From: Marilutibacter chinensis
GTDB lineage: Bacteria > Pseudomonadota > Gammaproteobacteria > Xanthomonadales > Xanthomonadaceae
Direction of reading: 5' to 3'
Assembly (NCBI RefSeq): GCF_021725675.1
Contig: NZ_JAKJPO010000007.1
Location: 62,001-126,000 of the forward strand
Length of the DNA: 64,000 bases
Shown here: one piece after another, positions 1 to 8,565 of the stretch
Layout of the letters: every line of letters begins with the position of its first letter
Numbering within the stretch: the first letter of the stretch is position 1
Program-made: the position numbers and the translations under genes
Notes under the pieces: generated by a model
Told to the model about the DNA's origin: nothing
Databases searched by the model: none
Seen by the model: the letters and a program-made list of their open reading frames with translations, nothing else

Positions 1-610
1 CGCGGATGAAACCGGCTTCTTCAGCTCGGCGTACTTCGTAGCCGTGCCGTCCGTTGTCTATTCCGGACAGCTACCCGGGAGTTTTACGACCACCCCGGAA
101 AGACGGAACGCGCCGCCCCCGACGCCGGGTCCATGCATCGAATGGAGTGGCTGAGGCATTTCGGCATACTCTGGACGGAAGCCGCGCCCGTCCAGCTCCA
201 TCAGAACGCCGAGTTCTTCAAACGCATCTTCGACCCTGCCGTCCAGAAAGTTCCCGTCTCCAGACGGCTTCATCGTTTCGACAAAAGGCGGGCGGTCCAC
301 GTTTTTCGATCAGGCAGCCGTTCCGACGGGCCTGCTTGCCGCAGCGCAGCCACAAGCGCGGGCGGAGCGGCACGGGCATCCAGCATGGGATCGTTCTCGC
401 ATGCGGGACGGCTCGACGAGATCTGGTCGGCTATGCCAATGCGTCCGGCGTTCCGACCGCGCGGGTTCCGCCCCGATGAGCCCAGGTCGTCAAAGTGACG
501 CACAACATATCCCGGTGATAACGTCATCCGTGTCCTTCACTCGCTGTTGCCGGCGCGCAAGCGCATATAAGCAGGGCTCTCGGGCCTAGAGAATCCACTC
601 GACCACTCCC
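1..610. other. Gene-poor left flank, possibly decayed
   Basis: No frame here gives a recognisable protein. An open frame enters from the left edge and stops at 154 (see the partial CDS entry). Short frames on both strands between 58 and 590 have mixed codon use and no domain I can name. A TATAAG hexamer at 566-571 lies 40 bases before the ketosynthase start and could be a -10 element, but I see no matching -35 at normal spacing. The segment looks less GC-rich than the core genes further right. Confidence 0.4.
2..154 (+). CDS. Possible 3' end of an unidentified gene (cut by window edge)
   Basis: A frame open from base 2 runs about 50 codons and stops with TGA at 152-154. It encodes a fragment containing SAYFVAVPSVVYSG and then a proline-rich tail ending in CIEWSG. 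I do not recognise the family, and the proline/arginine-rich end is not typical of a conserved C-terminus. It could be a real C-terminus, a relic, or a chance frame. The sequence to the left is needed to decide. Confidence 0.2.
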   Translation, partial: ADETGFFSSAYFVAVPSVVYSGQLPGSFTTTPERRNAPPPTPGPCIEWSG

Positions 611-1858
611 ATGAAGAAACGACGCGTCGCCATCACCGGCCTTGGCCTGCTGTCTCCCGTCGGGCTCGATCAATCCGAAGCCACCGAGTCCCTTCGATCT
701 GTCCGCTCCGGCATAACCGTCGTCGAAGCGCCTCCCCTGAAAAAGGTCTTCCCGGGCGGTCGTATAGATCGCGGTTTTGAAGACCGGTTCACCAGACTGG
801 AGCTGCCATTTCTCGACAGGGTCCAGCAGATGGCGATCCTGGCGGCGAGGCAGGCGTCGGACGATGCCGGGGTCGACGACTACGATTCATACGGTATCCG
901 TGCGGGTTGCTACTACGGCAACATCAACGGCGGCGCCGCCACGATCGGGCGCTGGTTCGAGGACATGCTCCTGCAGGGCAAGCAGACGGCCCGCCCCTTC
1001 ACCGCGATGGCCATCATGGGCAACGGAGGAGGCGCCCAGGTCTCGATCCGCCAGAAGATCCGCGGGCCCGTCATCACCAATGCGAGCGCCTGCGCCACCT
1101 CCGGCGTTGCCATCGGAGAGGCGGCGCGGGCGATCGCCGATGGCTACATCGACATCGCGTTGGCCGGAGGGGCCGAGGCGCCTCTTACCGCCGGAGTACT
1201 GAGCACGTTCGACGGGATCCGAGCGATGTCGGCACCCGATCCCGAAGACCCTGCCCGCACCTGCAAGCCGTTCTCGGCGAACCGGAGCGGACTGGTGCTG
1301 GGGGAAGGCTCGGCCTGGATCGTGCTCGAGGAGGCCGAGGCAGCCCGCGCCCGGGGCGCACGCATCCACGGCTACCTGACCGGATATGGCGTTTCTTGTG
1401 ACGCCCATCACATCGGAATGCCCGAGGCCGGTGGCCAGATAGCCGCATTGAAGAGCGCGCTGGCCCACGCCGGGCTCCAGCCCTCCGAAGTCGACTACAT
1501 CAACGCCCACGCCACCGCCACGAATGGAGGCGACATCATCGAATCGACGGCGTTGGGGGCGGTCTTCGGGACCGGCAGCCAGGCCCCGAAGGTCAGCTCG
1601 ACGAAGTCGGTGCACGGACATCTCATCGGCGCCACGAGCGCGCTGGAACTCGTCCTGACCCTCATAGCCATGCAGAACCGCCTGCTCCCGGCCAGCGCCC
1701 ATCTGGACACGCCCGACCCGAGGTGCGAGCTCAACCACGTCGGTCCCTCTCCCGTCCTCGACGTCGACATTCGCCACGCCTTGAGCTTCTCTTGCGGCTT
1801 CGGAGGCACGAACGCCGCCCTGATCGTCTCCCGACACGACATCCCCCTTCCCCAATGA
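611..1858 (+). CDS. Beta-ketoacyl-ACP synthase, FabF/KAS II-like
   Basis: This 415-residue protein has the length and fold signature of a condensing enzyme that extends an acyl chain by decarboxylative condensation with malonyl-ACP. The full Cys-His-His triad is visible: C161 in NASACATSG, H300 in NAHATATNGGD and H335 in KSVHGH, with the conserved lysine K332 just before. The C-terminal GFGGTNAAL motif is present. The start at 611 puts MKKRRVAITG at the N-terminus, as in FabF. The gene lies 27 bases before an RpfF-like gene on the same strand and is probably co-transcribed with it. No ketoreductase or dehydratase is adjacent, so it is not a full fatty-acid or aryl-polyene cluster. I infer it supplies a specialised acyl-ACP to the crotonase. 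The housekeeping fabF normally sits with acpP, which is not the case here. Confidence 0.85.
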   Translation: MKKRRVAITGLGLLSPVGLDQSEATESLRSVRSGITVVEAPPLKKVFPGGRIDRGFEDRFTRLELPFLDRVQQMAILAARQASDDAGVDDYDSYGIRAGCYYGNINGGAATIGRWFEDMLLQGKQTARPFTAMAIMGNGGGAQVSIRQKIRGPVITNASACATSGVAIGEAARAIADGYIDIALAGGAEAPLTAGVLSTFDGIRAMSAPDPEDPARTCKPFSANRSGLVLGEGSAWIVLEEAEAARARGARIHGYLTGYGVSCDAHHIGMPEAGGQIAALKSALAHAGLQPSEVDYINAHATATNGGDIIESTALGAVFGTGSQAPKVSSTKSVHGHLIGATSALELVLTLIAMQNRLLPASAHLDTPDPRCELNHVGPSPVLDVDIRHALSFSCGFGGTNAALIVSRHDIPLPQ

Positions 1859-1885
1859 TCCAACCCCAACGACGAGGAGCCCGTC

Positions 1886-2800
1886 ATGCGCGTCACAGCA
1901 TCTGTATCCACCCCCCTCCAGTTCGCCAAGTCACCTGACGGCGGACGCCTGAACAGCGAGATCCGCCGGCTGTCGCAGCCCACGGTCTGGCTGACCTTCA
2001 GCCCCGACCCACGGACGGGGATACACAACTTCACCCCATCGGTAGTCGACGAATTCCAGCAGATCCTCGGCGAGATGAAGCAGTGGTCCGGAGAGACCCA
2101 GGGCATCAATCCCTCCAGCCCCGGCTATGCGGTCATCCAGTCTTCCGACCCGACCTACTTCAGCCAGGGCGGGGACCTGTCGTTCTTCCTCGACTGCATC
2201 CGCAGGCGCGACGCCAGGACGCTGCACCGCTATTCCATGCAATGCCTGAACGTCATGCTCCAGTGGTCGACGGGCTTCGTGGACGACGTCCACACCATCT
2301 CACTGGTCCAGGGACGAGCCCTCGGCGGCGGCTTCGAGATGGCGATCAGCTCGGATTACGTGATCGCCGAGGAGCACAGCGACTTCGCCTTCCCCGAGAT
2401 CATGTTCGGCCTTTTCCCGTGCACCGGGGCGATGGGCCTGATCACCTCCCGCTGCAACGCCTTCGTCGCCGAGCGGATGATGACCCGCAAGCGCAGGCCG
2501 TACAGCGCACAGGAGCTGTTCGAGCTCGGACTCGTGGACGAGATCTGCCCCACGGGCGAAGGCGAGATCGCCGTCGAAAGGCACATCGCCGAGCACGCCA
2601 GGCGCAGGAAGTCGCGGATGAAGATCCAGCAGAGTCGCCACCGTCACAGCGCCCTCAGCCGCGAGGAAGGTGTCCGGATCGTGGACGACTGGGTCGAAAC
2701 GGCCATGGAACTCGACGCCGACGAGCTCCGCTCGCTGGAGATGCTCATCATGATGCAGAGGGGGGGACTTCTGCCCGAGGCACCCAAACAGGTCGCCTGA
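1886..2800 (+). CDS. rpfF-like: RpfF-like DSF synthase (enoyl-CoA hydratase/thioesterase family)
   Basis: This 304-residue crotonase-fold protein resembles RpfF, which dehydrates 3-hydroxyacyl-ACP and hydrolyses the product to release cis-2-unsaturated fatty acids (DSF signals). Oxyanion-hole residues lie in FSQGGDLSFF (about 92-101). Two glutamates match the RpfF catalytic pair in context and 20-residue spacing: E151 in LGGGFE and E171 in FPEIMFGLFP. The helical C-terminal segment WVETAMELDADELRSLEML parallels the RpfF end. Compared with Xanthomonas RpfF it has a slightly longer N-terminus. It follows the ketosynthase and converges, 8 bases apart, with an RpfC-like kinase gene; rpfF and rpfC are likewise convergent in Xanthomonas. 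The family match is strong; the product structure is unknown. Confidence 0.8.
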   Translation: MRVTASVSTPLQFAKSPDGGRLNSEIRRLSQPTVWLTFSPDPRTGIHNFTPSVVDEFQQILGEMKQWSGETQGINPSSPGYAVIQSSDPTYFSQGGDLSFFLDCIRRRDARTLHRYSMQCLNVMLQWSTGFVDDVHTISLVQGRALGGGFEMAISSDYVIAEEHSDFAFPEIMFGLFPCTGAMGLITSRCNAFVAERMMTRKRRPYSAQELFELGLVDEICPTGEGEIAVERHIAEHARRRKSRMKIQQSRHRHSALSREEGVRIVDDWVETAMELDADELRSLEMLIMMQRGGLLPEAPKQVA

Positions 2801-2808
2801 CTTCGCTT

Positions 2809-4947
2809 CTACGTGTTGACCGCTTTTGGCGCGGCGATGGAACGCCGCACTTCCTTCAGAGCCTCGACGGTCCTGGCAGCAGTCTCCATCAGGTCCTGCT
2901 GCCATTTCCCCTCTTCCGCCAGCAGCACGTTCGCCCGGATGGTCATCAGCCTGTCCGCGACGGCAGCCAGGCGCCCGGCACTGCTGCTCAGTGCCACGCC
3001 CTTCAGTGAATGGGCGACGCGATGCACCGCCGGCAGATCCTTGCGGGCGATCGCCGCGGCGAGATCCTGATGAAGCGATTCCAGCTCCAGGATGCTTTCG
3101 GAAAGAATGCGGATATGGAACTCGGGCGTGTCCCGGATCTCGCGCAGATTGTCCAGCAGGTCCGCGCCGACGTACTCGACCGGCACCGCCGAAAGTTCGA
3201 CCGACCTGCGCCCCGCTTGTGGCGGCCCCGCCTCCGGCACCGTGCCGGCACCGGGTTCATCGGGAAACGCCTGCGACATGGCCGACCGGATCTTGTGGAA
3301 CGTGACCGGCTTATGGATGATTCCCGTCGCACCGAGCTCCTGGAGGGTTTCTGCCGTCAGGCCGGTCGCATCCGCGGTAACGAAGAACGTGGGGGCCACC
3401 TTGACCCTGCTCAGCGCGTAGTTCTGGTACACGGTGGCGCCATCGACATCGGCCATGTTGTAGTCCAGAAACACGATGTCGAACTCGCCGGTCCCCAACT
3501 GGACTGCGGCGTCACGTCCGCAACTGACGGCGACGACTTCGTGCCCGTCCTTTCCGAGCATCTCCTCCAGGAGATCGAGGTTGGTCAGGTTGTCGTCGGC
3601 TATCAGTACGCGCTTGGGCGTCACCAGGACGACCGGCTGCTTCGTTTCGCTCTCGAGCCTGGGCAGGAGGGACTCGGATTCGACCGGCAGCTTCAGGACG
3701 AAATGAAAACAGCTTCCCTCCCCGAGGGTGCTGTCCACTTTCAGCTGCCCGCCCATGCGGCCAACGATCTCCTTCGCGATCGACATGCCCAGCCCGGACC
3801 CGCCGCGCTTGTGCTGCGAGTCCGATGCCACCTGGAAGAAGGGGTCGAAGATCTTCTCGTGGAACTCGGGAGCGATGCCGATACCGGTATCGGACACCCC
3901 GAACCAGAGCTCGTAAACGCCGTCCCTGTGATCGACGAGCCTGACCTTCAGCCTCACGGAGCCGGAATCGGTGAACTTCACTGCGTTGCCGCACAGATTC
4001 GTCAGCACCGCGATCAGGTCGCCACAGTGCCCCACCACCGGCAGACGGATCGCCTCGTCGAACTCCAGCTTGACGTCGATGTTCTTGCCGGCCGCGATCG
4101 ACTCCAGCGCCTTGAACGCGCTGGCCGCAGCGACGGCAACACTGAAGGGAGCGCTGTCTGTCGTGCTCTGCAGACTGCCCTTCGACTCGATCCTCGACAG
4201 GTCGAGGAGCTGCTTGATCTCCGAATCCAGCGAGGCCGACAGGTGCAGGATCGACCTTGCGCGCCTCAGCGTGTCCGGATCCCCGGACTCGACTTCCATC
4301 AGCTGCGCCGCGGCCGATATCCCCGTCAACGGCGTCCGCAGTTCATGGCTGACCTTCGCCAGCAACTGGGACTTCGCACGGCTCTCGTGCTCCGCAAGCG
4401 CCTTTGCCTTTCTTATCCTCGCGATGAGGAACGAAGCGTAGACGGGCACCAGGAGCAGGAGGATCATGTGGGACAACGCAAACAGCACGTGTCCCTGCCA
4501 GGTATCCGACATCAGCACGACCACGGTGAATCCGGTCAGCGACATCGTCTGGCATACGTGCATCGGCACCGCCCCGACCCGGAAACCGAACCCGAGCACG
4601 GTGAACAGATACAGGCCACAGGCGAGGACGGACGACTCGCCGGCGATGAACAGCCAGACGGAGAGAAACAGCGGGTCCATCACCGCTGTGATCATCACCA
4701 GGTCGCGGTAGGTGAGCGGCTCGGGGTTCTTCGAGAAGTGCCGCGCCACGAGGGTGTAAACCACGTACAGGGTGACGATGCCGCCCGCGACAAATGGATC
4801 CGCCGGCGTATGGTAGGGCCCGAACGTGTATATCGCCACGATCACGGCAGCCATCAACAGGCCCACCCGGACCCGGAAGTTCGCCTGCGTCAGGACGTTC
4901 CTGGCGAGCTCATCGCTGTCGATTGCGCTGTCCATATCCGTTGGCAC
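2809..4947 (-). CDS. rpfC-like: RpfC-like hybrid sensor histidine kinase (TM-HisKA-HATPase-REC-Hpt)
   Basis: A 712-residue membrane kinase with the RpfC domain order. Five to six hydrophobic segments fill about residues 25-175. HisKA follows with phospho-acceptor H201 in KVSHELRTPLTGI. The ATPase domain (about 300-420) has NAVKF, DTGIGI and GGSGLGM boxes. A receiver (about 445-560) has D495 in FLDYNMADVDG and K546 in HKP. An Hpt domain (about 590-695) has H646 in AHSLKG. RpfC senses DSF through its N-terminal membrane region. The gene converges on the RpfF-like gene and is divergent from the ACP gene, 73 bases away. No HD-GYP response regulator (RpfG) gene lies in the window, so the output partner is unknown. 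The sensory region shows no obvious identity to the RpfC input region that I can recall. Confidence 0.8.
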   Translation of the reverse strand: MPTDMDSAIDSDELARNVLTQANFRVRVGLLMAAVIVAIYTFGPYHTPADPFVAGGIVTLYVVYTLVARHFSKNPEPLTYRDLVMITAVMDPLFLSVWLFIAGESSVLACGLYLFTVLGFGFRVGAVPMHVCQTMSLTGFTVVVLMSDTWQGHVLFALSHMILLLLVPVYASFLIARIRKAKALAEHESRAKSQLLAKVSHELRTPLTGISAAAQLMEVESGDPDTLRRARSILHLSASLDSEIKQLLDLSRIESKGSLQSTTDSAPFSVAVAAASAFKALESIAAGKNIDVKLEFDEAIRLPVVGHCGDLIAVLTNLCGNAVKFTDSGSVRLKVRLVDHRDGVYELWFGVSDTGIGIAPEFHEKIFDPFFQVASDSQHKRGGSGLGMSIAKEIVGRMGGQLKVDSTLGEGSCFHFVLKLPVESESLLPRLESETKQPVVLVTPKRVLIADDNLTNLDLLEEMLGKDGHEVVAVSCGRDAAVQLGTGEFDIVFLDYNMADVDGATVYQNYALSRVKVAPTFFVTADATGLTAETLQELGATGIIHKPVTFHKIRSAMSQAFPDEPGAGTVPEAGPPQAGRRSVELSAVPVEYVGADLLDNLREIRDTPEFHIRILSESILELESLHQDLAAAIARKDLPAVHRVAHSLKGVALSSSAGRLAAVADRLMTIRANVLLAEEGKWQQDLMETAARTVEALKEVRRSIAAPKAVNT

Positions 4948-5020
4948 CTACTCGGCATCCGCTTGTTCAGGTCGCGCGCGGGCTGTGCAATGATTGGACA
5001 TCATTATCCGGGCCCCAGTT

Positions 5021-5272
5021 ATGGACAAGAGCACACTTCTCGAGCAGATGAGCCGTCTGGTACAGGAGCAATACGGCATCGATGCGGGTTTGATTGTACC
5101 TGAGGCCAGACTGCGGGACCTGGGCATCGATTCGATGATGTCGGCCGACCTCCTGATCGAACTCGAGACGGCGTTTTCCATCACCTTCACCGACCTCCAG
5201 CTCCCGTCGGACCCGACCGTCGGTGATGTTCTCGATCTGGTCCACCGCACGATCGACCCGCAATCCGCCTGA
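5021..5272 (+). CDS. Acyl carrier protein, stand-alone
   Basis: An 83-residue acidic protein with the phosphopantetheine attachment motif LGIDSMMSADLL; S38 is the modified serine. Helix I, the loop, helix II after the DSM motif and a final helix follow the four-helix ACP pattern. The start at ATG 5021 gives a standard ACP length; a TTG at 4994 would add nine residues (MDIIIRAPV) and no Shine-Dalgarno decides between them. It is divergent from the RpfC-like gene. The acidic residues after the serine (ELE) suit docking with a condensing enzyme. I infer it carries the acyl chain for the nearby ketosynthase and RpfF-like enzyme. The housekeeping acpP would be expected in a fab cluster, not here. 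Confidence 0.85.
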   Translation: MDKSTLLEQMSRLVQEQYGIDAGLIVPEARLRDLGIDSMMSADLLIELETAFSITFTDLQLPSDPTVGDVLDLVHRTIDPQSA

Positions 5273-5764
5273 ATTTCCGTTCGGCACTCGCTGGCTGATT
5301 CTCGTCGTTTGCAACCATGATTTTCAGCCGGTCGTCGGCGCGATGACGGCCGGCGGTCTCGCGACCTGCCATGCTCATGTCGCGTCGCCTGCCCTTCGCC
5401 AGCGGGGCTGCCTCTGTTGCGGATCGCGGTCGCGTGCGGCCACAGCGCTTGTCCGGCAATGGATGCTCGGGATGTCGGACTGTTCCCCGAGCGCATCGAC
5501 TTGCTGCAGCGGCGACTGTCCGGAGGCCCTGTTGCGAGGCTCTTCAAAAACTCGCCAGAACTCGCCAGGCTTTCTCCCGTGTGTATCGATGGCGCGAGCC
5601 TGAAGGCGACCGTCTGCCGGCACCGGTCGACGCCCGACTGAAATGCCAGCGCGGTCTCGATGCCCTGGACCGCAACTGGACGGCCGGTGGTATCCGGGTC
5701 TTCGTGAGCAGCCTGCCTCACGGGCAGCTCCAACGCCCGTTTCGAGCCGGCGACGAGCTTCCAG
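5273..5764. other. Non-coding gap after the Rpf-like module, possibly decayed DNA
   Basis: About 490 bases without a recognisable gene. Open frames exist on both strands but none gives a domain, and their amino-acid composition (runs of Arg/Ser/Pro) is that of out-of-frame GC-rich DNA. Together with 1-610 it brackets the ketosynthase-to-ACP module. A decayed insertion sequence is possible, but I cannot see a transposase motif or terminal repeats. Confidence 0.4.
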
Positions 5765-5791
5765 AAAAAAGGCCCGCAACAAGCGGGCCTT
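5765..5791 (-). terminator. Rho-independent terminator of ssb
   Basis: AAGGCCCGC and GCGGGCCTT form a perfect 9-bp stem around a 5-base loop (AACAA on the plus strand). Read on the minus strand the stem is followed by TTTTTT. It lies 30 bases past the ssb stop. Confidence 0.9.
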
Positions 5792-5820
5792 CCACGAAAC
5801 GCTGTTGCCGGTGGCGGCAA

Positions 5821-6318
5821 TCAGAACGGGATGTCGTCGTCGGCGAAATCGTCGGCGAAGTCGTTCGACTTGGCCGGCGGCGCTTCGCGACGCGGCTGCG
5901 ACTCCTGTCGCGCCGGCGCACGCTGCGGACGGTCGCCGCCACCGCGATACTCGCCGCGTCCGCTACCGCCACCGCCGCCTTCACCGCGGCCACCGAGCAT
6001 CTGCATCTCGTCGGCGACGATGTCGGTGGAGTACTTCTCCACCCCGTCCTGGCCGGTGTACTTGTCGTAGCGGATCGAGCCTTCAACGTAGACCTGGCTG
6101 CCCTTGCGCAGATACTCGCCGGCGATCTCGCCGAGCTTGCCGAAGAACACCACGCGGTGCCACTCGGTACGCTCCTGGGTGTTGCCGTCGCGGTCCTTGC
6201 GCACGCTGGTGGTGGCCAGACTGATCCGGGTCACGGCCATGCCGCTCTGGGTGTATTTGGTGTCGGGGTCGTTGCCGAGGTTGCCGACCAGGATCACCTT
6301 GTTGATGCCACGCGCCAT
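5821..6318 (-). CDS. ssb: Single-stranded DNA-binding protein
   Basis: 165 residues, close to the usual bacterial SSB length. Residues 1 to about 110 are the OB fold, starting [19 protein letters not shown] and including [19 protein letters not shown] Gly/Arg-rich linker follows, and the acidic tip ends in DDDIPF, which recruits replication and repair partners such as exonuclease I, RecO, PriA and the Pol III chi subunit. It protects single-stranded DNA during replication, repair and recombination. It is divergent from ispB, and a strong terminator follows it, so it is probably monocistronic. Confidence 0.97.
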   Translation of the reverse strand: MARGINKVILVGNLGNDPDTKYTQSGMAVTRISLATTSVRKDRDGNTQERTEWHRVVFFGKLGEIAGEYLRKGSQVYVEGSIRYDKYTGQDGVEKYSTDIVADEMQMLGGRGEGGGGGSGRGEYRGGGDRPQRAPARQESQPRREAPPAKSNDFADDFADDDIPF

Positions 6319-6652
6319 GTACGGGTCCTATGGGTTGTTCCGGTGAATTGTCGCTGGGTCCGCGGCGGCTGCGTCGTGTCGGTGGCCGCGCGACTGACAT
6401 TGCAGTATACCCCCGACCCCGACGCCATCGGGGCAGATCCCCTTGCCGGGTCGGAACTTTCCTACCCCGCTGCATGCCCGGAAACATCACGGGTGCCGCC
6501 GTCGCCCGTGCGCGCGGGCCGCAGATGAACGCGGCCCGGCCGGTCGCATCCGCAACCACGGCCCCGTCCACGGCCGGTCTTCGCCGCCGCGCCTGCAGAG
6601 CCTCGGCAGGCCAGCCGCTATAATCCGGCGTCCTCCCGTCCGCAGCCCCCCA
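6319..6652. promoter_or_regulatory. Divergent ssb/ispB promoter region
   Basis: 334 bases between the divergent ssb and ispB starts with no gene. A perfect TATAAT lies at 6619-6624, 28 bases before the ispB ATG, and could be its -10; the hexamer 17 bases upstream (CAGAGC) is a poor -35. I see no clear operator. The ssb promoter is not obvious. Confidence 0.4.
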
Positions 6653-7666
6653 ATGTCAGCACAACCCCTGGCCGCCGTACCGGACCTCGCCGCCATCCAG
6701 TCGCTCGCGCGGGCGGACATGGCGGCCGTCGACGCGTTGATCCGACGTCGTCTGGCATCCGACGTCGTGCTGATCAACCAGGTCGCCGAGTACATCGTCG
6801 GGGCCGGCGGCAAGCGGCTGCGACCGATGCTGCTGCTGCTCGCGGCCGGTGCGACCGGCAACGGCCCGCGTGCGATCGGCAACCACGCGCACCAGTTGGC
6901 GGCGGTGGTCGAGTTCATCCATACCGCCACGCTGCTGCACGACGACGTGGTCGACGAGTCCGACCTGCGCCGCGGCCGCAGGACGGCCAACGCGGTCTGG
7001 GGCAACGCCGCGAGCGTACTGGTCGGCGACTTCCTGTACTCGCGCAGCTTCCAGTTGATGGTGGAGCTCGACCGCATGGAGGTAATGCGGATCCTCGCCG
7101 ACACCACCAACCGGATCGCGGAGGGCGAGGTCCTGCAACTGCTGCACGTGCGCAATCCGGACACCGACGAAGGCGCCTACCTGCGCGTGATCGAGCGCAA
7201 GACCGCGGTGCTGTTCGCCGCCGCGACCCGGCTTGGTGCGCTGGTGTCCGCCGACAGCGTCGACCCGGCGCTCTGCGAGGCGCTGCACGATTACGGCCTC
7301 AACCTCGGCTACGCGTTCCAGATCGCCGATGACGTGCTCGATTATGCGTCGGACGCCGAGACGCTCGGCAAGAATCTCGGCGACGACCTGGCCGAAGGCA
7401 AGGCCACGCTGCCGCTGATCCACGCGATGGCGCACAGCGACGCCGCCACTCGCGCGTGCCTGCGCACGGCGGTGGAGGAAGGCGATACCGATGCGCTGCC
7501 GGAGGTGCTGGGCGCGATCCGCGCCTGCGGCAGCCTCGATTACAGCCGCGCCCGTGCCAACGCCTATGCGGCCGCCGCGGAGGCGGCGCTCGACGGCGTC
7601 GACGACAACGAGTACTGCGCGGCGCTGCGCGGACTGGCGCGCTACGCGGTCAGCCGCGACCACTGA
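6653..7666 (+). CDS. ispB: Octaprenyl diphosphate synthase (trans-isoprenyl diphosphate synthase)
   Basis: 337 residues, typical for long-chain polyprenyl diphosphate synthases. It condenses isopentenyl diphosphate onto farnesyl diphosphate to make the side chain of ubiquinone. The first Asp-rich motif is LLHDDVVDESDLRRGR (D97, D98, D101) and the second is IADDVLDY (D226, D227, D230). The basic patch GGKRLRPML near residue 53 binds IPP. A longer in-frame reading would start at 6443, but the ATG at 6653 matches the family N-terminus. It converges with the next gene, leaving 6 bases. The exact chain length (C40 is usual here) cannot be read from the sequence. Confidence 0.93.
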   Translation: MSAQPLAAVPDLAAIQSLARADMAAVDALIRRRLASDVVLINQVAEYIVGAGGKRLRPMLLLLAAGATGNGPRAIGNHAHQLAAVVEFIHTATLLHDDVVDESDLRRGRRTANAVWGNAASVLVGDFLYSRSFQLMVELDRMEVMRILADTTNRIAEGEVLQLLHVRNPDTDEGAYLRVIERKTAVLFAAATRLGALVSADSVDPALCEALHDYGLNLGYAFQIADDVLDYASDAETLGKNLGDDLAEGKATLPLIHAMAHSDAATRACLRTAVEEGDTDALPEVLGAIRACGSLDYSRARANAYAAAAEAALDGVDDNEYCAALRGLARYAVSRDH

Positions 7667-7672
7667 TCCGCA

Positions 7673-8473
7673 TCAGCGCGGTTCGTCGAAGCGCTCCGCC
7701 AGGAACAGCCGCATCATCGCCATCGCCCGGCCTGCCGCCCGCGCGTCGTAGCGGCAGTTGCTGTCCGCAGGGTTGCCGGCGTCCTCTTCCTGCGCGAAGC
7801 AGTGGCGCGCACCGCTGAAGTTGACGAACTGCCAGTCCGCTCCGGCCGCGTCCATCGCCTGCTCGAAACCGCGGATGTCCTCATCCGGCACCGATGTGTC
7901 GTCAGCACCGTTGAGCACCAGCAGCGGCGTCGGGATCCGCTGGCCTGTGGTCGGCAGATAGGTCTTCAGCCCGCCGTGGAAGCTGACCACGCCGGCCAGC
8001 TCCGCTCCGCTGCGGGCCAGCTCCAGCGCCACCGAACCGCCGAAGCAGAAACCCACCGCGCCGATCCGTTGCCGGTCCAGCGGCAGCCGTTCCGCCTGCG
8101 CCTTCAGCGCCTCCACCGCCCGGGCCGCCCGCTCGCGCAGGGCGACGCCGCCGTCGGCGTAGACGCGGCCGACCTGCTCGCGCGCCTCGGCGTCGTTCCG
8201 CGGGCGCACACCCTTGCCGTAGACATCGGCGACCAGCACCACGTAGTCCTGGCCTGCGATCTGCCGCGCCTTGGCGATCGCCGCGTCGCCGACACCCATC
8301 CAGTTCGGAATCATCACCAGGCCCGGACGCGACGGGTCTTCGGTGTCGTCGTAGACCAGCATGCCCTCGAAAGCCTGTCCATCGACCTCCCATTCCAGAG
8401 GCTCGACCCGCATCGCCGCCAGGGCGGGCGTGGTGAGCAGCAACAGGGCAAGAACGGCGGCAAGACGGCGCAT
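7673..8473 (-). CDS. Dienelactone hydrolase family protein, exported
   Basis: 266 residues with a signal peptide (MRRLAAVLALLLLTTPALAA) followed by an alpha/beta-hydrolase fold. The nucleophile is C143 in GFCFGGS, as in dienelactone hydrolase; the acid is in LNGADDTSVPD and the histidine in GARHCF. Substrate is unknown: these periplasmic paralogues are common in Xanthomonadales and few are characterised. It follows murD2 on the same strand with a 92-base gap, so read-through is possible. It could also be called a DLH-like carboxylesterase. Confidence 0.85.
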   Translation of the reverse strand: MRRLAAVLALLLLTTPALAAMRVEPLEWEVDGQAFEGMLVYDDTEDPSRPGLVMIPNWMGVGDAAIAKARQIAGQDYVVLVADVYGKGVRPRNDAEAREQVGRVYADGGVALRERAARAVEALKAQAERLPLDRQRIGAVGFCFGGSVALELARSGAELAGVVSFHGGLKTYLPTTGQRIPTPLLVLNGADDTSVPDEDIRGFEQAMDAAGADWQFVNFSGARHCFAQEEDAGNPADSNCRYDARAAGRAMAMMRLFLAERFDEPR

Positions 8474-8565
8474 GGCCTGGCTCCAGCGATATGGGCGGAA
8501 CCAAAAGCCTACCGCGCCGGCGGCCGCGGTGACACGGGCGCGCCGGGCAGCCGGGCCGGGAAGGC

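Noticed and set aside
58-300. Small minus-strand ORF at the left edge (80 codons)
   Set aside because: No domain or ribosome site; the opposing strand is equally open, so it cannot be called.
3010-5103. A 697-codon open frame opposite the RpfC-like kinase
   Set aside because: Antisense of a clearly recognised kinase with ordered domains; no domain of its own.
611-5272. Aryl-polyene or PUFA-type biosynthetic cluster
   Set aside because: Only one ketosynthase and one ACP are present, with no ketoreductase, dehydratase or acyltransferase; the crotonase and kinase fit Rpf signalling better.
5273-5764. A transposase remnant after the ACP gene
   Set aside because: No DDE motif, terminal inverted repeats or target duplications could be found; I keep it only as a gene-poor gap.
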